Notes under the pieces: model-generated | The model's input: the letters and a program-made list of their open reading frames with translations, nothing else | What the model was told of the DNA's origin: nothing | Databases searched by the model: none | Assembly: GCA_030526405.1 (NCBI GenBank) | Contig: JAUNCZ010000013.1 | Location: forward strand, 1 to 64,000 | DNA length: 64,000 nucleotides | Direction: 5' to 3' | Origin: Lachnospiraceae bacterium | GTDB lineage: Bacteria > Bacillota > Clostridia > Lachnospirales > Lachnospiraceae | Program-made: the position numbers and the translations under genes | Part shown: positions 1-7,761 of the stretch, in pieces | Layout of the letters: each line of letters begins with the position of its first letter | How positions within the stretch are numbered: the first letter of the stretch is position 1

Positions 1-63
1 AGCAACTACACGGGTTTTAAACTCTTGAAAGGTTAAGCCGTGAATAATTCAGGTTCTTTCATA

Positions 64-92
64 TTGTGTTCAATGGATGACGATGTTATAAT
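64..92 (+). promoter_or_regulatory. Promoter for antisense RNA
   Basis: TTGTGT at 64-69 and a perfect TATAAT at 87-92 are separated by exactly 17 bases. Predicted transcription starts near 99 and runs against the small minus-strand gene at 136-259. The -35 box is imperfect. Confidence 0.55.
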
Positions 93-97
93 TATCA

Positions 98-126
98 CAG
101 AGAGTGGTGGCGGTCACCACCCTCTG
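98..126 (-). terminator. Hairpin ending the small minus-strand gene
   Basis: The stem CAGAG/CTCTG plus GTGGTG/CACCAC has one mismatch and a 5-nt loop. On the minus strand it lies just after the small ORFs. The following sequence has few T residues, so termination may be weak. On the plus strand it would form the 5' hairpin of the antisense RNA. Confidence 0.45.
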
Positions 127-246
127 CTTTGATGATTATTTAATCATCAATATTAGAACCATAATCCATCCGACCAGGGAAATGATTCTGATGAGGAGCT
201 GTTTCGAGTGTTGCCACCACTTGGATAAGCTCCTCAATCTTTTTAA
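99..246 (+). ncRNA. Putative antisense antitoxin RNA
   Basis: This RNA is predicted from a promoter (64-92) and a factor-independent terminator: a 7-bp stem GAGGAGC (193-199) / GCTCCTC (229-235) followed by AATCTTTTT. It would be about 145 nt and would begin with the hairpin at 98-126. It is complementary to most of the minus-strand small gene, from roughly its fifth codon to its 3' end. This is the geometry of type I antitoxins such as RatA and SR4 in Bacillus. No coding potential is obvious. The function is inferred from layout only. Confidence 0.5.
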
Positions 247-255
247 TAAGATCAT
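136..255 (-). CDS. Candidate type I toxin peptide (39 aa)
   Basis: The peptide starts MILLKRLRSL and ends VGWIMVLILMIK. It has a basic N-terminal third and a hydrophobic C-terminal segment able to span a membrane, as in many type I toxins. Its ATG lies 11 bases after the GGAGG of a strong ribosome binding site (263-271). A second ORF in another frame (140-259) starts 4 bases earlier with better spacing, so which frame is translated cannot be settled here. The gene has its own promoter and an antisense RNA. I do not recognise a named family. Confidence 0.4.
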   Translation of the reverse strand: MILLKRLRSLSKWWQHSKQLLIRIISLVGWIMVLILMIK

Positions 256-259
256 CCAT
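140..259 (-). CDS. Alternative 39-aa ORF overlapping the toxin candidate
   Basis: This ORF starts at the first ATG, 7 bases after GGAGG, which is ideal spacing. It encodes an amphipathic start (MDDLIKKIEELIQVVATLE) and a polar tail (HQNHFPGRMDYGSNIDD). It overlaps 136-255 in a different frame over nearly its whole length. It could be the true product, or a leader whose translation affects the hydrophobic frame. It matches nothing I can name. Confidence 0.35.
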   Translation of the reverse strand: MDDLIKKIEELIQVVATLETAPHQNHFPGRMDYGSNIDD

Positions 260-282
260 TTGCGTACCTCCTTTCTGATATT

Positions 283-311
283 ATCATACCATATACGGGC
301 GTAGATATCAA
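283..311 (-). promoter_or_regulatory. Promoter of the small minus-strand gene
   Basis: Read on the minus strand, TTGATA (306-311) and TATGAT (283-288) are separated by 17 bases. Transcription would start near 276, only about 17 bases before the first ATG, leaving just enough leader for the AAAGGAGG ribosome binding site. The AT-rich stretch 312-443 upstream holds nothing else I can identify. Confidence 0.6.
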
Positions 312-443
312 GTAAAATACAAAAATTTATTATACTTTTTCATAAAAAGATCTCTTTTGTTGTTACGGAGAATAAATTTTCAACAAAGTGATTATTTTTC
401 TGCAATATATTTTTTACTCGCATACTATTGTTCCGGATTACAA

Positions 444-472
444 TTGACAAGTATCCTGAGAAAAGCTATAGT
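444..472 (+). promoter_or_regulatory. Sigma-A promoter of the AraC-type gene
   Basis: A consensus TTGACA (444-449), a 17-base spacer and TATAGT (467-472) predict a start near 479. The palindrome at 477-498 lies on that start, so binding there should repress. Confidence 0.75.
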
Positions 473-476
473 GTCG

Positions 477-498
477 ATAGTTAGATAAAACTAACTAT
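477..498 (+). promoter_or_regulatory. Palindromic operator, copy 1
   Basis: Perfect 8-bp arms ATAGTTAG and CTAACTAT flank the spacer ATAAAA. A second copy with the same 6-base spacer lies at 1622-1641, before the next operon. The TTAG...CTAA core resembles boxes of DtxR-family metal-dependent repressors; that assignment is an inference. Confidence 0.65.
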
Positions 499-523
499 TA
501 CCTGCAAGGAGGTTTTCATCAGG

Positions 524-1498
524 ATGAGGAAAACAACAGAAGAAAGAACCTGCGTATCTTCTAATGATATCTGCAGGATGAAATCAGCGGAATCCGGTCT
601 GATTCCTTTAGAGTGTTCCGATGGTGAGGGCTGGGTACGATGCTACCAGGTGTTTCCTGGGATACAGTTAAGATTTTACGATATTCACGGAGAAAGCTAT
701 TGGATGGATACCCAGGCTGGGGAGGAGGAATTTGAAATTATTCACTGCCGGGAGGGGCGTGTGGAAGAGTGCAGGAGAGAGCATTTTTATTGTCTTTCTG
801 CAGGGGATCTCACGGTGTGTCCGACGGAATCCGGCAGGATCTATCGCCATTTTCCCCTTCGGCATTATCACGGAATGACCATTATTGTGAATCTGCGGCA
901 GGCCCCCCGGTGCCTTTCCTGCTTTCTGGAGGATGTGAACGTGGAGCCTGGGGCGCTCAGGGAGAAATTCTGCTCTTCTCCGGGAGCATTCGTGGCCCGG
1001 TCTCAACCGGCAGTGGCTCATATCTTTTCGGAATTGTACTCTGTTCCTGAAAAAATTCAGAAGGGGTATTTTAAGGTGAAGGTGTTGGAATTGTTTCTGT
1101 TTTTGTCCTGCGTGGATATCAGCACGGATGAATGGGTGAAAAGGAATTATTCCCCCTCCCAGCGGCAGCTGGCCATGGAAATCTGCGACTATCTCAATGA
1201 CCACATGGACAGGAGAGTCACCATAGAGCAGCTGGCTGGCCGGTTCCATGTATCGGAAACCCAGATCAAAGCCAGTGTAAAAAGTGTCTGCGGTGTCTCT
1301 GTATCCAGCTATATCCGTATGCTGAAGATGAAAACTGCCGCCAGAATGCTTCGGGATACGGATCTGACAGTTCTTCAGGTGTCCAGCCGGTTTGGATACG
1401 ACAATGCCAGTAAGTTTTCCTCTGCCTTTAAGAAGGTTATGGGAGTGACACCGAAGGAATACCGCAACCTGTCTGATGAGGAACTGATTTCTCAATGA
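524..1498 (+). CDS. AraC family transcriptional regulator
   Basis: This DNA-binding protein of 324 aa has a C-terminal AraC-type double helix-turn-helix at about residues 222-318. The second helix region carries the family signature (VSSRFGYDNASKFSSAFKK, then GVTPKEYR). The N-terminal 200 residues would be the ligand-sensing part and are not informative by eye. The ATG follows AGGAGG by 11 bases. The gene has a strong promoter with an operator over its start site. The downstream lipoprotein/FMN operon has 11-bp direct repeats 21 bp apart just before its promoter, the usual arrangement for AraC-family activator sites, so that operon is the likely target. The inducer is unknown. Confidence 0.88.
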   Translation: MRKTTEERTCVSSNDICRMKSAESGLIPLECSDGEGWVRCYQVFPGIQLRFYDIHGESYWMDTQAGEEEFEIIHCREGRVEECRREHFYCLSAGDLTVCPTESGRIYRHFPLRHYHGMTIIVNLRQAPRCLSCFLEDVNVEPGALREKFCSSPGAFVARSQPAVAHIFSELYSVPEKIQKGYFKVKVLELFLFLSCVDISTDEWVKRNYSPSQRQLAMEICDYLNDHMDRRVTIEQLAGRFHVSETQIKASVKSVCGVSVSSYIRMLKMKTAARMLRDTDLTVLQVSSRFGYDNASKFSSAFKKVMGVTPKEYRNLSDEELISQ

Positions 1499-1517
1499 TA
1501 GATAAGCTTGAAAAATG

Positions 1518-1549
1518 CCTGTTTGGAGCAGAAACTCCCCTGTTTGGAG
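1518..1549 (+). promoter_or_regulatory. Direct repeats, likely activator sites
   Basis: CCTGTTTGGAG occurs at 1518-1528 and again at 1539-1549, a 21-bp period (two helical turns). A plausible -10, TATGAT (1573-1578), follows at a distance that puts the second repeat against a poor -35. This is typical of class II AraC-family activation. Inference from spacing and context. Confidence 0.55.
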
Positions 1550-1621
1550 TGGATAAAGGGAGCCTGTTCTTATATGATACATACCATCGAGGAGTGATCA
1601 GCTCCTATTATTTTTGATTGA

Positions 1622-1641
1622 TGGTTAGATAAAACTAACCA
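1622..1641 (+). promoter_or_regulatory. Palindromic operator, copy 2
   Basis: Arms TGGTTAG and CTAACCA flank ATAAAA, the same spacer and core as the operator at 477-498. It lies in the predicted leader just upstream of the AAGGGAG ribosome binding site of the lipoprotein gene. Confidence 0.65.
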
Positions 1642-1658
1642 AGAAAGGGAGTATCGTT

Positions 1659-3014
1659 ATGAGAAAGAAAATATGTATGATATCAGGAGTGGCTATGCTT
1701 ACGGCAGCATTTTCAGGCTGCGGTGGGGACGCTGCCAATACTGTATCTGAAATCAATGGAGGAGATGAAACAGCAGCGTATCTCTATGGTACTATGGAGA
1801 TTCCCTATGATGAGTTCTATGCTGCAGAGGGGATTGCATCCGGTGTGGATATGGTGAGCTCTGCTACCAACAGCAAATGGAAGAATGAAAACCTTACAGC
1901 GGGAACCTACAGCATCCCCCATGAAGAGGATGAGGGCGGTGATATTCTGGGTGTTGTATACCCGGTGGCTATTACCCAGGAGGATCTGGATGCCCTGGGC
2001 GATGAGAATTATGGATTTACGGTGCTGGAGCAGCAGCCGGAGGCCTACAAGATTGTGTCTGTGGAGAATCAGAGTGCCGCATTCTCTTCCGTACAGGGTG
2101 CTGAGGAGGAACTGGAAGCAGGGGTTACTCTGTCCACTAACACGGCCTATGGAGATTATTCTCTGAAGGTGGAGGGAATCTATGATGAGGAAGGAAATTC
2201 TGCACTGGGTGTAATCTACGGTGCCATGGTAAAAACTGAGGATGGGGCTGTCTATGGAATGCGTCATCTGGAAAATATTTGGAGAGATGAGCTTGCCTGG
2301 TCAGTTGGTTTTGTTACTGAAGAACGCCATGGAAATGAGCTTTCCAGTGAACCCTACGAGGATATGATGGGCAAGACTATCCATGAAATCCTCTTTATTA
2401 CAGAAAATGGTTACAGTTCTCTGGCGGCAGAGATTTATCTTCCGTATAAATTTGATGGAGGTGTTGAGGTGACCAGTGTTCCTGTGGATGAGGAAGCTGC
2501 AGAGGTAGTCTTTACAAATCTTCCCGATGATTTTGAGCCGGAGTATACGGTGGAGAATCTGAGTTTTGAGATGGAAGGAACTTCTCTTCGTTATGCAGAT
2601 GCCCTTCCTGGAGCCTACACACTGGTTGTGTCTGATCAGCAGGGAAAATATGCAAATCTTCTGTCTGAGTTTGTGTTAAGCACAGATCAGCTGCCGGTTG
2701 TTTTCAATGAGGAAACCCAGATGCTGGAGAAGGAGGCAGAAGAGGAGGAAACCCTGTTCAGAACCTTCCTTTCAAATATCACCACTGTAACTGTAAATGG
2801 TGTGGAGTACAGGGCTTCAGGAAACGGTGCAGCAGCCATTGTAACAACAGATGGTTCCATTGATCCGGAGGCTGTTGTGATGAAAGGCCATGGCCCGGAG
2901 GCGGAAACAGAACCTGTCTTTGCTGAAAGTGGACTGTATGAGCTTTCTGTTAAGGCTGTGGGCTTTGAACAGGCCATCAGTTTTACCATTGACGTTCAGA
3001 AGGAAGAAGTATGA
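1659..3014 (+). CDS. Tp47-like lipoprotein
   Basis: This 451-aa exported protein has a lipoprotein signal: MRKK, a hydrophobic stretch and the lipobox FSGC with Cys at residue 21. After the lipid anchor it reads YGTMEIPYDEFY and VDMVSSATNSK, which resembles the start of Treponema pallidum Tp47, a lipoprotein reported to bind penicillin. The rest looks like beta-rich extracellular domains. The stop overlaps the start of the next gene by 4 bases (ATGA), so the two are probably translationally coupled. Its partner is a membrane FMN-binding protein, and a metal-type operator precedes it, so a role in surface redox or metal handling is possible. The Tp47 call is from memory of the family. Confidence 0.6.
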   Translation: MRKKICMISGVAMLTAAFSGCGGDAANTVSEINGGDETAAYLYGTMEIPYDEFYAAEGIASGVDMVSSATNSKWKNENLTAGTYSIPHEEDEGGDILGVVYPVAITQEDLDALGDENYGFTVLEQQPEAYKIVSVENQSAAFSSVQGAEEELEAGVTLSTNTAYGDYSLKVEGIYDEEGNSALGVIYGAMVKTEDGAVYGMRHLENIWRDELAWSVGFVTEERHGNELSSEPYEDMMGKTIHEILFITENGYSSLAAEIYLPYKFDGGVEVTSVPVDEEAAEVVFTNLPDDFEPEYTVENLSFEMEGTSLRYADALPGAYTLVVSDQQGKYANLLSEFVLSTDQLPVVFNEETQMLEKEAEEEETLFRTFLSNITTVTVNGVEYRASGNGAAAIVTTDGSIDPEAVVMKGHGPEAETEPVFAESGLYELSVKAVGFEQAISFTIDVQKEEV

Positions 3015-4066
3015 TTCTGATACAATCTTTAGTACTGGCCGGTGTCCTGGTGCGTCTGGGGAAGAACGTGCTGAAAAAGCATCCTGTCGTCTGCTATGGG
3101 GTTGCTTCCATGATTTCCCTGGCAGTTGTGTGGATAGTCTGGAGCGGAGTAGAAACGGGAGATACATGGTTCCTTCCGGCTTTTCTCCAGGGAGGCCTGG
3201 CAGGTAGTCTGTTTATCATCGTTATGTTTGCGGGAGCTGTTCCAAATGGCTCCCCCTACATGAGATATATCATGCCAATCCGTGGAGAGCTTTCTATCAT
3301 TGCCTCCATACTGACCCTGGGACACAATATAGCCTTCGGAAAAACCTATTTTCTAAGCCTGTTTTCCCGGACTGCCATGGCGGCAAATGTGAAGCTGGCG
3401 GCCATCTGTTCTCTGGTTATGATTCTGATCATGCTTCCCCTTTTCCTGACCTCCTTTCGATGCATCCGCAGAAAAATGAAGGGGAAAAGCTGGAAACGAC
3501 TGCAGAGACTGGCCTATCTGTTTTATGGGCTGATGTATATCCATGTTCTGCTCCTGAATCTTCCTGCTGTACCCCTTCGTGTGTCAGCTAAGATCAATGT
3601 GTTCCTGTATAGTATGGTGTTTTTTGTTTATGCCGATATGCGTATTGGAAAGTATCTGAAAAAGAGAGGGAAATGCTCCCGAATCAAATATCTCCATTTC
3701 TTCTTCGGGATTTTTTTCCTGCTGGTTTGTGCCGGTGTCGTAAGATCGGAGGCAAGACCGGTGGAACTGAGTGATGCAGTATCCTATATGGATGGGGTCT
3801 ATTCCGGCTCTGGAATGGGGTATAATGGTCCCTTGCGTGTAGAGGTTACCATTGAAAATGGTGAGCTGACAGATATACAGGTTCAGTCATCGGTGGATGA
3901 TGCGCCCTATTTCCAGAAGGCGGTGAATCATACGATCCCGGCCGTTCTGGAACAGCAGTCCCCGGAGGTGGATATTACCTCTGGAGCTACCTACAGCTCT
4001 GCCGGACTGAAGGCTGCCATCAGGGATGCATTGGCAGCGGCCCGACAGGAGGATTTTGAGAGTTAA
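3011..4066 (+). CDS. Membrane protein with covalent FMN-binding domain
   Basis: A 351-aa protein. The N-terminal ~245 residues hold several membrane helices with a ferric-reductase-like layout, and the C-terminal ~90 residues are an FMN_bind domain (YSGSGMGYNG at its start). The motif SGATYS places the predicted flavinylated threonine at Thr327, the usual target of ApbE-type FMN transferases. It probably moves electrons across the membrane to an extracytoplasmic acceptor. No apbE gene lies in the window. It starts inside the stop of the Tp47-like gene. Confidence 0.75.
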   Translation: MILIQSLVLAGVLVRLGKNVLKKHPVVCYGVASMISLAVVWIVWSGVETGDTWFLPAFLQGGLAGSLFIIVMFAGAVPNGSPYMRYIMPIRGELSIIASILTLGHNIAFGKTYFLSLFSRTAMAANVKLAAICSLVMILIMLPLFLTSFRCIRRKMKGKSWKRLQRLAYLFYGLMYIHVLLLNLPAVPLRVSAKINVFLYSMVFFVYADMRIGKYLKKRGKCSRIKYLHFFFGIFFLLVCAGVVRSEARPVELSDAVSYMDGVYSGSGMGYNGPLRVEVTIENGELTDIQVQSSVDDAPYFQKAVNHTIPAVLEQQSPEVDITSGATYSSAGLKAAIRDALAAARQEDFES

Positions 4067-4197
4067 AGCATGGCAAAAAATGAAAGATAGTTACTTTTGA
4101 CTTGCGTGTATGGTTGCAATTCCTGTGAATATCATGGTAAAATCTGTGGTTTTTACAGATGTTTTGCAAGTTTAACAAATATTTAATTACTTTTTCG

Positions 4198-4226
4198 TTG
4201 ACATTATCTGAAAAACCAAGTACAAT
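4198..4226 (+). promoter_or_regulatory. Sigma-A promoter of citrate synthase
   Basis: Perfect TTGACA (4198-4203), a 17-base spacer and TACAAT (4221-4226). The predicted start near 4233 leaves a leader of about 45 nt. Confidence 0.8.
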
Positions 4227-4277
4227 GCCTGACATAGCAGTAATTTTCTGCTTTACAAAATTAAAAGGGTGATGTAT

Positions 4278-5678
4278 ATGACAGATAATTTAGAATATGT
4301 AACTTATAATTCAAAGGTTGATGCAACTTTAAGTCGCCTTGAGAAGTATGGCAGCGCCACAGGAAAAATTGATCCAAAACTGTATCAGGAGTACGATGTA
4401 AAACGAGGACTCCGTGATTCCAACGGAAAAGGTGTCCTTACAGGCCTGACAGAGGTTTCTGATGTAAGCGGATATGCAATTAACGAGGATGGTAAGAAGG
4501 TTCCATCTGACGGACAGCTGTACTACCAGGGATACGATGTACGTGATCTGGTAAGGGGAATGGGAAACAGGAGATATGGTTTTGAGGAGGTTTCCTATCT
4601 GCTTCTGTTTGGTGAACTTCCTTCAGAGGAGCAGCTGGAGGCATTTGTGGATGTAATTGACAGCTTTACAGAGCTTCCGGACGAGTTCACACGAGATATC
4701 ATCATGAAGGCACCAAGTGCAAATATGATGAACTCTCTGCAGAGATGTGTTCTCAGCCTCTATTCCTATGATGAGAATCCTGAGGAGCTTTCTTTCCAGA
4801 ACGTGCTCCGTCAGTCTCTGAATATGATCGCTAAGATGCCTCTGCTGGCGGTATACAGCTATCGTACTTACCGTTATTATCATAAAGGACACAATCTGAT
4901 CATCCGTAATCCTAGGAAGGGTCTTTCCCTTGCAGAGAACCTTCTTCAGATGCTGCATCCGGATGGACAGTATTCTGAGCTGGAGGCAAAGGTTCTTGAC
5001 GTTGCACTGATCCTTCATGCTGAGCATGGCGGTGGTAACAACTCTACCTTCACCACACACGTTATTACCTCCACAGGAACAGACAGCTATTCTGCTATTG
5101 CGGCATCCCTGGGATCTCTGAAGGGACCAAAACACGGTGGTGCTAACCTGAAGGTTCAGGATATGTTTACAGATATCATGACCAACCTGAATGACTGGGA
5201 GGATGAGGACGAGATTCGTGCTTACCTTACAAGAATGCTGGATAAGGAAGTATTTGACCATGCGGGCCTGATTTATGGAATGGGACATGCTGTCTACACA
5301 GTATCTGATCCAAGATGTGTGATCCTGAAGGAGTATGCTCAGAAGCTTTCTGTTGAGAAGGGACTGGAGAAGGAGTTCGCTCTCTATGACAGAATTGAGC
5401 GCATTGCAGGTGAGTGTATCGCTGCAAAACGTAATCTGCTGAAGCCGGTATGTGCCAATGTGGATTTCTACAGTGGTTTTGTATATACCATGCTGGGTCT
5501 TCCAAAAGAGCTGTACACACCTCTCTTTGCTACTGCACGTATCTCCGGATGGTGTGCACACCGTATCGAGGAGCTGGTTAACTCCAACAAGATCATTCGT
5601 CCGGCATACAAATATGTGGGACACCACAAAGAGTACGCAGATCTTCAGAGAAGAGATCAGTGGATCGACACTCCTTAA
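4278..5678 (+). CDS. gltA: Citrate synthase
   Basis: Condenses acetyl-CoA and oxaloacetate to citrate in the cytoplasm. The protein is about 466 aa, slightly longer than the usual ~430. The active-site regions are clear: GPKHGGANLKV (catalytic His), GMGHAVYTVSDPR (His and Arg) and, near the C-terminus, NVDFYSGFVYTMLG (catalytic Asp). An ATG at 4278 is chosen because AAAGGGTGAT ends a few bases before it; the in-frame GTG and ATG at 4269 and 4272 lie inside that ribosome binding site. Single-gene unit with its own promoter and terminator. 2-methylcitrate synthase activity cannot be excluded by eye. Confidence 0.92.
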   Translation: MTDNLEYVTYNSKVDATLSRLEKYGSATGKIDPKLYQEYDVKRGLRDSNGKGVLTGLTEVSDVSGYAINEDGKKVPSDGQLYYQGYDVRDLVRGMGNRRYGFEEVSYLLLFGELPSEEQLEAFVDVIDSFTELPDEFTRDIIMKAPSANMMNSLQRCVLSLYSYDENPEELSFQNVLRQSLNMIAKMPLLAVYSYRTYRYYHKGHNLIIRNPRKGLSLAENLLQMLHPDGQYSELEAKVLDVALILHAEHGGGNNSTFTTHVITSTGTDSYSAIAASLGSLKGPKHGGANLKVQDMFTDIMTNLNDWEDEDEIRAYLTRMLDKEVFDHAGLIYGMGHAVYTVSDPRCVILKEYAQKLSVEKGLEKEFALYDRIERIAGECIAAKRNLLKPVCANVDFYSGFVYTMLGLPKELYTPLFATARISGWCAHRIEELVNSNKIIRPAYKYVGHHKEYADLQRRDQWIDTP

Positions 5679-5709
5679 ATACAACTTATACATATAATAT
5701 AGAAGAAAC

Positions 5710-5746
5710 AACTGAGAAAGCGGCCCTGCGGGTCGCTTTCTCAGTT
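5710..5746 (+). terminator. Terminator after citrate synthase
   Basis: A perfect 13-bp stem starting AACTGAGAAAGCG, with an 11-base loop. The T-run is short. Confidence 0.75.
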
Positions 5747-5901
5747 ATTACGAAGCAATGCACCGGCAGTTCCTGCCTGCAGGGTCTATTGAGAACTGTT
5801 CAAAAGATATCCACCGCTTCATAGGGCAAATGCAAAGAGGGTTTTTGATACATACGGAGTATTCAGTAAAAAAGAAATCTGAACATGTCAAGAAAAATTA
5901 C

Positions 5902-5930
5902 TTGACAATGGAAAGCGGGCGTTGTAATAT
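5902..5930 (+). promoter_or_regulatory. Sigma-A promoter of the SRP/ribosomal cluster
   Basis: TTGACA (5902-5907), 17 bases, TAATAT (5925-5930). Predicted start near 5937, which rules out the upstream in-frame GTG/ATG codons at 5939-5944 as efficient starts. Confidence 0.8.
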
Positions 5931-5962
5931 ACAATACGGTGATGCAAATGGAGATAATGCAC

Positions 5963-6307
5963 ATGGAAAGTTTTGTAGAAAAATCTTATCTTTATGATTT
6001 TTATGGTGAATTGCTGACGGAACATCAGCGTCAGGTATATGAACAGATTATGTTTGAGGATCTCTCGGCCAGCGAGGTGGCAAGGGAGGCCGGCATTTCC
6101 AGACAGGGAGTGCACGATATGATCCGCCGCTGCGAAAGAATCCTGGAGGATTATGAATCCAAACTGCATCTGGTTGAAAAGTTTCTGCATATCCGAGAGA
6201 GTGTGCAGAAGATTCAGGGGTATACAGATACCATCCTGAAGGAACATCCGTTGGAAGAGGTGGAGCAGATTAAGTCCATTGCTTCTGATATTCTGGAGGA
6301 ATTATAA
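5963..6307 (+). CDS. ylxM: YlxM family SRP-associated protein
   Basis: A small (114 aa) helix-turn-helix protein of the UPF0122 family, found next to ffh in Firmicutes and thought to modulate the signal recognition particle. Recognisable by DFYGELLTEHQRQVYEQ and the sigma-4-like HTH SASEVAREAGISRQGVHDMI. The ATG at 5963 is chosen because GGAG ends 9 bases before it; earlier in-frame starts sit at or before the predicted transcription start. It is separated from ffh by 3 bases, so the pair is co-transcribed. Confidence 0.88.
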   Translation: MESFVEKSYLYDFYGELLTEHQRQVYEQIMFEDLSASEVAREAGISRQGVHDMIRRCERILEDYESKLHLVEKFLHIRESVQKIQGYTDTILKEHPLEEVEQIKSIASDILEEL

Positions 6308-6310
6308 TAC

Positions 6311-7666
6311 ATGGCATTTGAAAGTTTATCAGATAAACTGCAAAACGTATTTAAAAAGCTTCGCGGCAAGGGTCTTCTGACTGAGGCCGACGTTAAAGCA
6401 GCTCTGAAGGAAGTTAAGATGGCACTGCTTGAAGCGGATGTAAGCTTTAAGGTTGTAAAACAGTTCATCAAATCCGTTCAGGAGCAGGCAATCGGACAGG
6501 ACGTCATGAATGGCCTGAATCCGGGACAGATGGTAATCAAGATCGTACACGACGAGCTGGTAAACCTGATGGGCTCTGAGACAACAGAGATTACCTTCAA
6601 GCCTGGCAGTGAGATCACTGTGATCATGATGGCCGGTCTTCAGGGTGCCGGTAAAACAACCACCGCAGCAAAGCTGGCGGGAAAGATTAAAGCGAAGGGT
6701 AAAAAACCTCTCCTTGTTGCATGTGACGTGTACCGTCCCGCAGCCATTACTCAGCTGCAGGTGAACGGTGAGAAGCAAGGCGTGGAAGTTTTCTCCATGG
6801 GAGATAAACAGAAACCTGTGGACATTGCAAAGGCTGCAATGGAGCATGCAAAGGGTAATGGCTTCAATGTTGTGATCATCGATACGGCAGGTCGTCTGCA
6901 CATTGATGAGGACATGATGGCAGAGCTGGTGGCTATTCGCGAGAATGTGCATGTGGATTATGCACTGCTGACTGTGGATTCTATGACCGGTCAGGACGCG
7001 GTAAATGTTGCCGAGACCTTCAATGACAAGGTTGGCATCGATGGCGTTGTTCTTACCAAGCTGGACGGTGACACCCGTGGTGGTGCGGCACTTTCCATCA
7101 AGTCTATCACAGGAAAACCCATCTTCTATGTGGGTATGGGTGAGAAGCTGTCTGATCTGGAGCAGTTCTATCCGGATCGTATGGCATCCCGAATCCTTGG
7201 CATGGGCGATGTGCTGAGTCTTATTGAGAAGGCACAGCAGAGCATTGACGAGGATAAGGCAAAAGAGATGGAGCAGAAGCTCCGCAAGGCATCATTTACC
7301 TTTGATGATTACCTTGAGAGCATGGAGCAGATGCGTAATATGGGCGGTCTGTCCAGCATCATGAAGATGCTTCCCGGAATGGGCGGCAAGATGAAAGAGC
7401 TGGAGGGAATGATTGACGAGAAAGACCTGGCAAGAAAAGAGGCCATCGTTCATTCTATGACCCCGGCAGAGAGAGCTAATCCGGATCTCCTGAATCCATC
7501 CCGTAAGAAACGTATTGCAAAGGGTGCCGGTGTGGATATCACCGAGGTTAACCGCTTTGTAAAATCCTTTGAACAGTCCCGCAAGATGATGAAGCAGATG
7601 CCTGGAATGATGAAGGGCAAACGCGGCATGATGCCGGGAATGGGCAATTTCAAGATGCCTTTCTAA
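6311..7666 (+). CDS. ffh: Signal recognition particle protein Ffh
   Basis: The GTPase subunit of the signal recognition particle; it binds signal peptides and 4.5S RNA and delivers ribosomes to FtsY. The 451-aa length is normal. N domain at 1-95, G domain with GLQGAGKTTTAAKLA near residue 108, DTAGR and TKLDGD, then a methionine-rich M domain from ~300 (MLPGMGGKMKELEGM, MMKQMPGMMKGKRGMMPGMG). Follows ylxM closely; the ribosomal gene rpsP comes 95 bases later. Confidence 0.97.
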   Translation: MAFESLSDKLQNVFKKLRGKGLLTEADVKAALKEVKMALLEADVSFKVVKQFIKSVQEQAIGQDVMNGLNPGQMVIKIVHDELVNLMGSETTEITFKPGSEITVIMMAGLQGAGKTTTAAKLAGKIKAKGKKPLLVACDVYRPAAITQLQVNGEKQGVEVFSMGDKQKPVDIAKAAMEHAKGNGFNVVIIDTAGRLHIDEDMMAELVAIRENVHVDYALLTVDSMTGQDAVNVAETFNDKVGIDGVVLTKLDGDTRGGAALSIKSITGKPIFYVGMGEKLSDLEQFYPDRMASRILGMGDVLSLIEKAQQSIDEDKAKEMEQKLRKASFTFDDYLESMEQMRNMGGLSSIMKMLPGMGGKMKELEGMIDEKDLARKEAIVHSMTPAERANPDLLNPSRKKRIAKGAGVDITEVNRFVKSFEQSRKMMKQMPGMMKGKRGMMPGMGNFKMPF

Positions 7667-7761
7667 GGCAGATCAGGTTGTATAGTTCAGAAGCACCGCT
7701 TTTGTTCTTATAGATTTAACAAAAATAAAAATATTAATTTAATTCATGGAGGAATTCAAAA

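Noticed and set aside
668-1582. Long minus-strand ORF opposite the AraC-type gene
   Set aside because: It mirrors a well-supported gene, lacks a ribosome binding site and its protein has no recognisable motif.
4623-5711. 362-aa minus-strand ORF opposite citrate synthase
   Set aside because: Codon-bias shadow of gltA; rich in Cys, His and Leu with no domain pattern.
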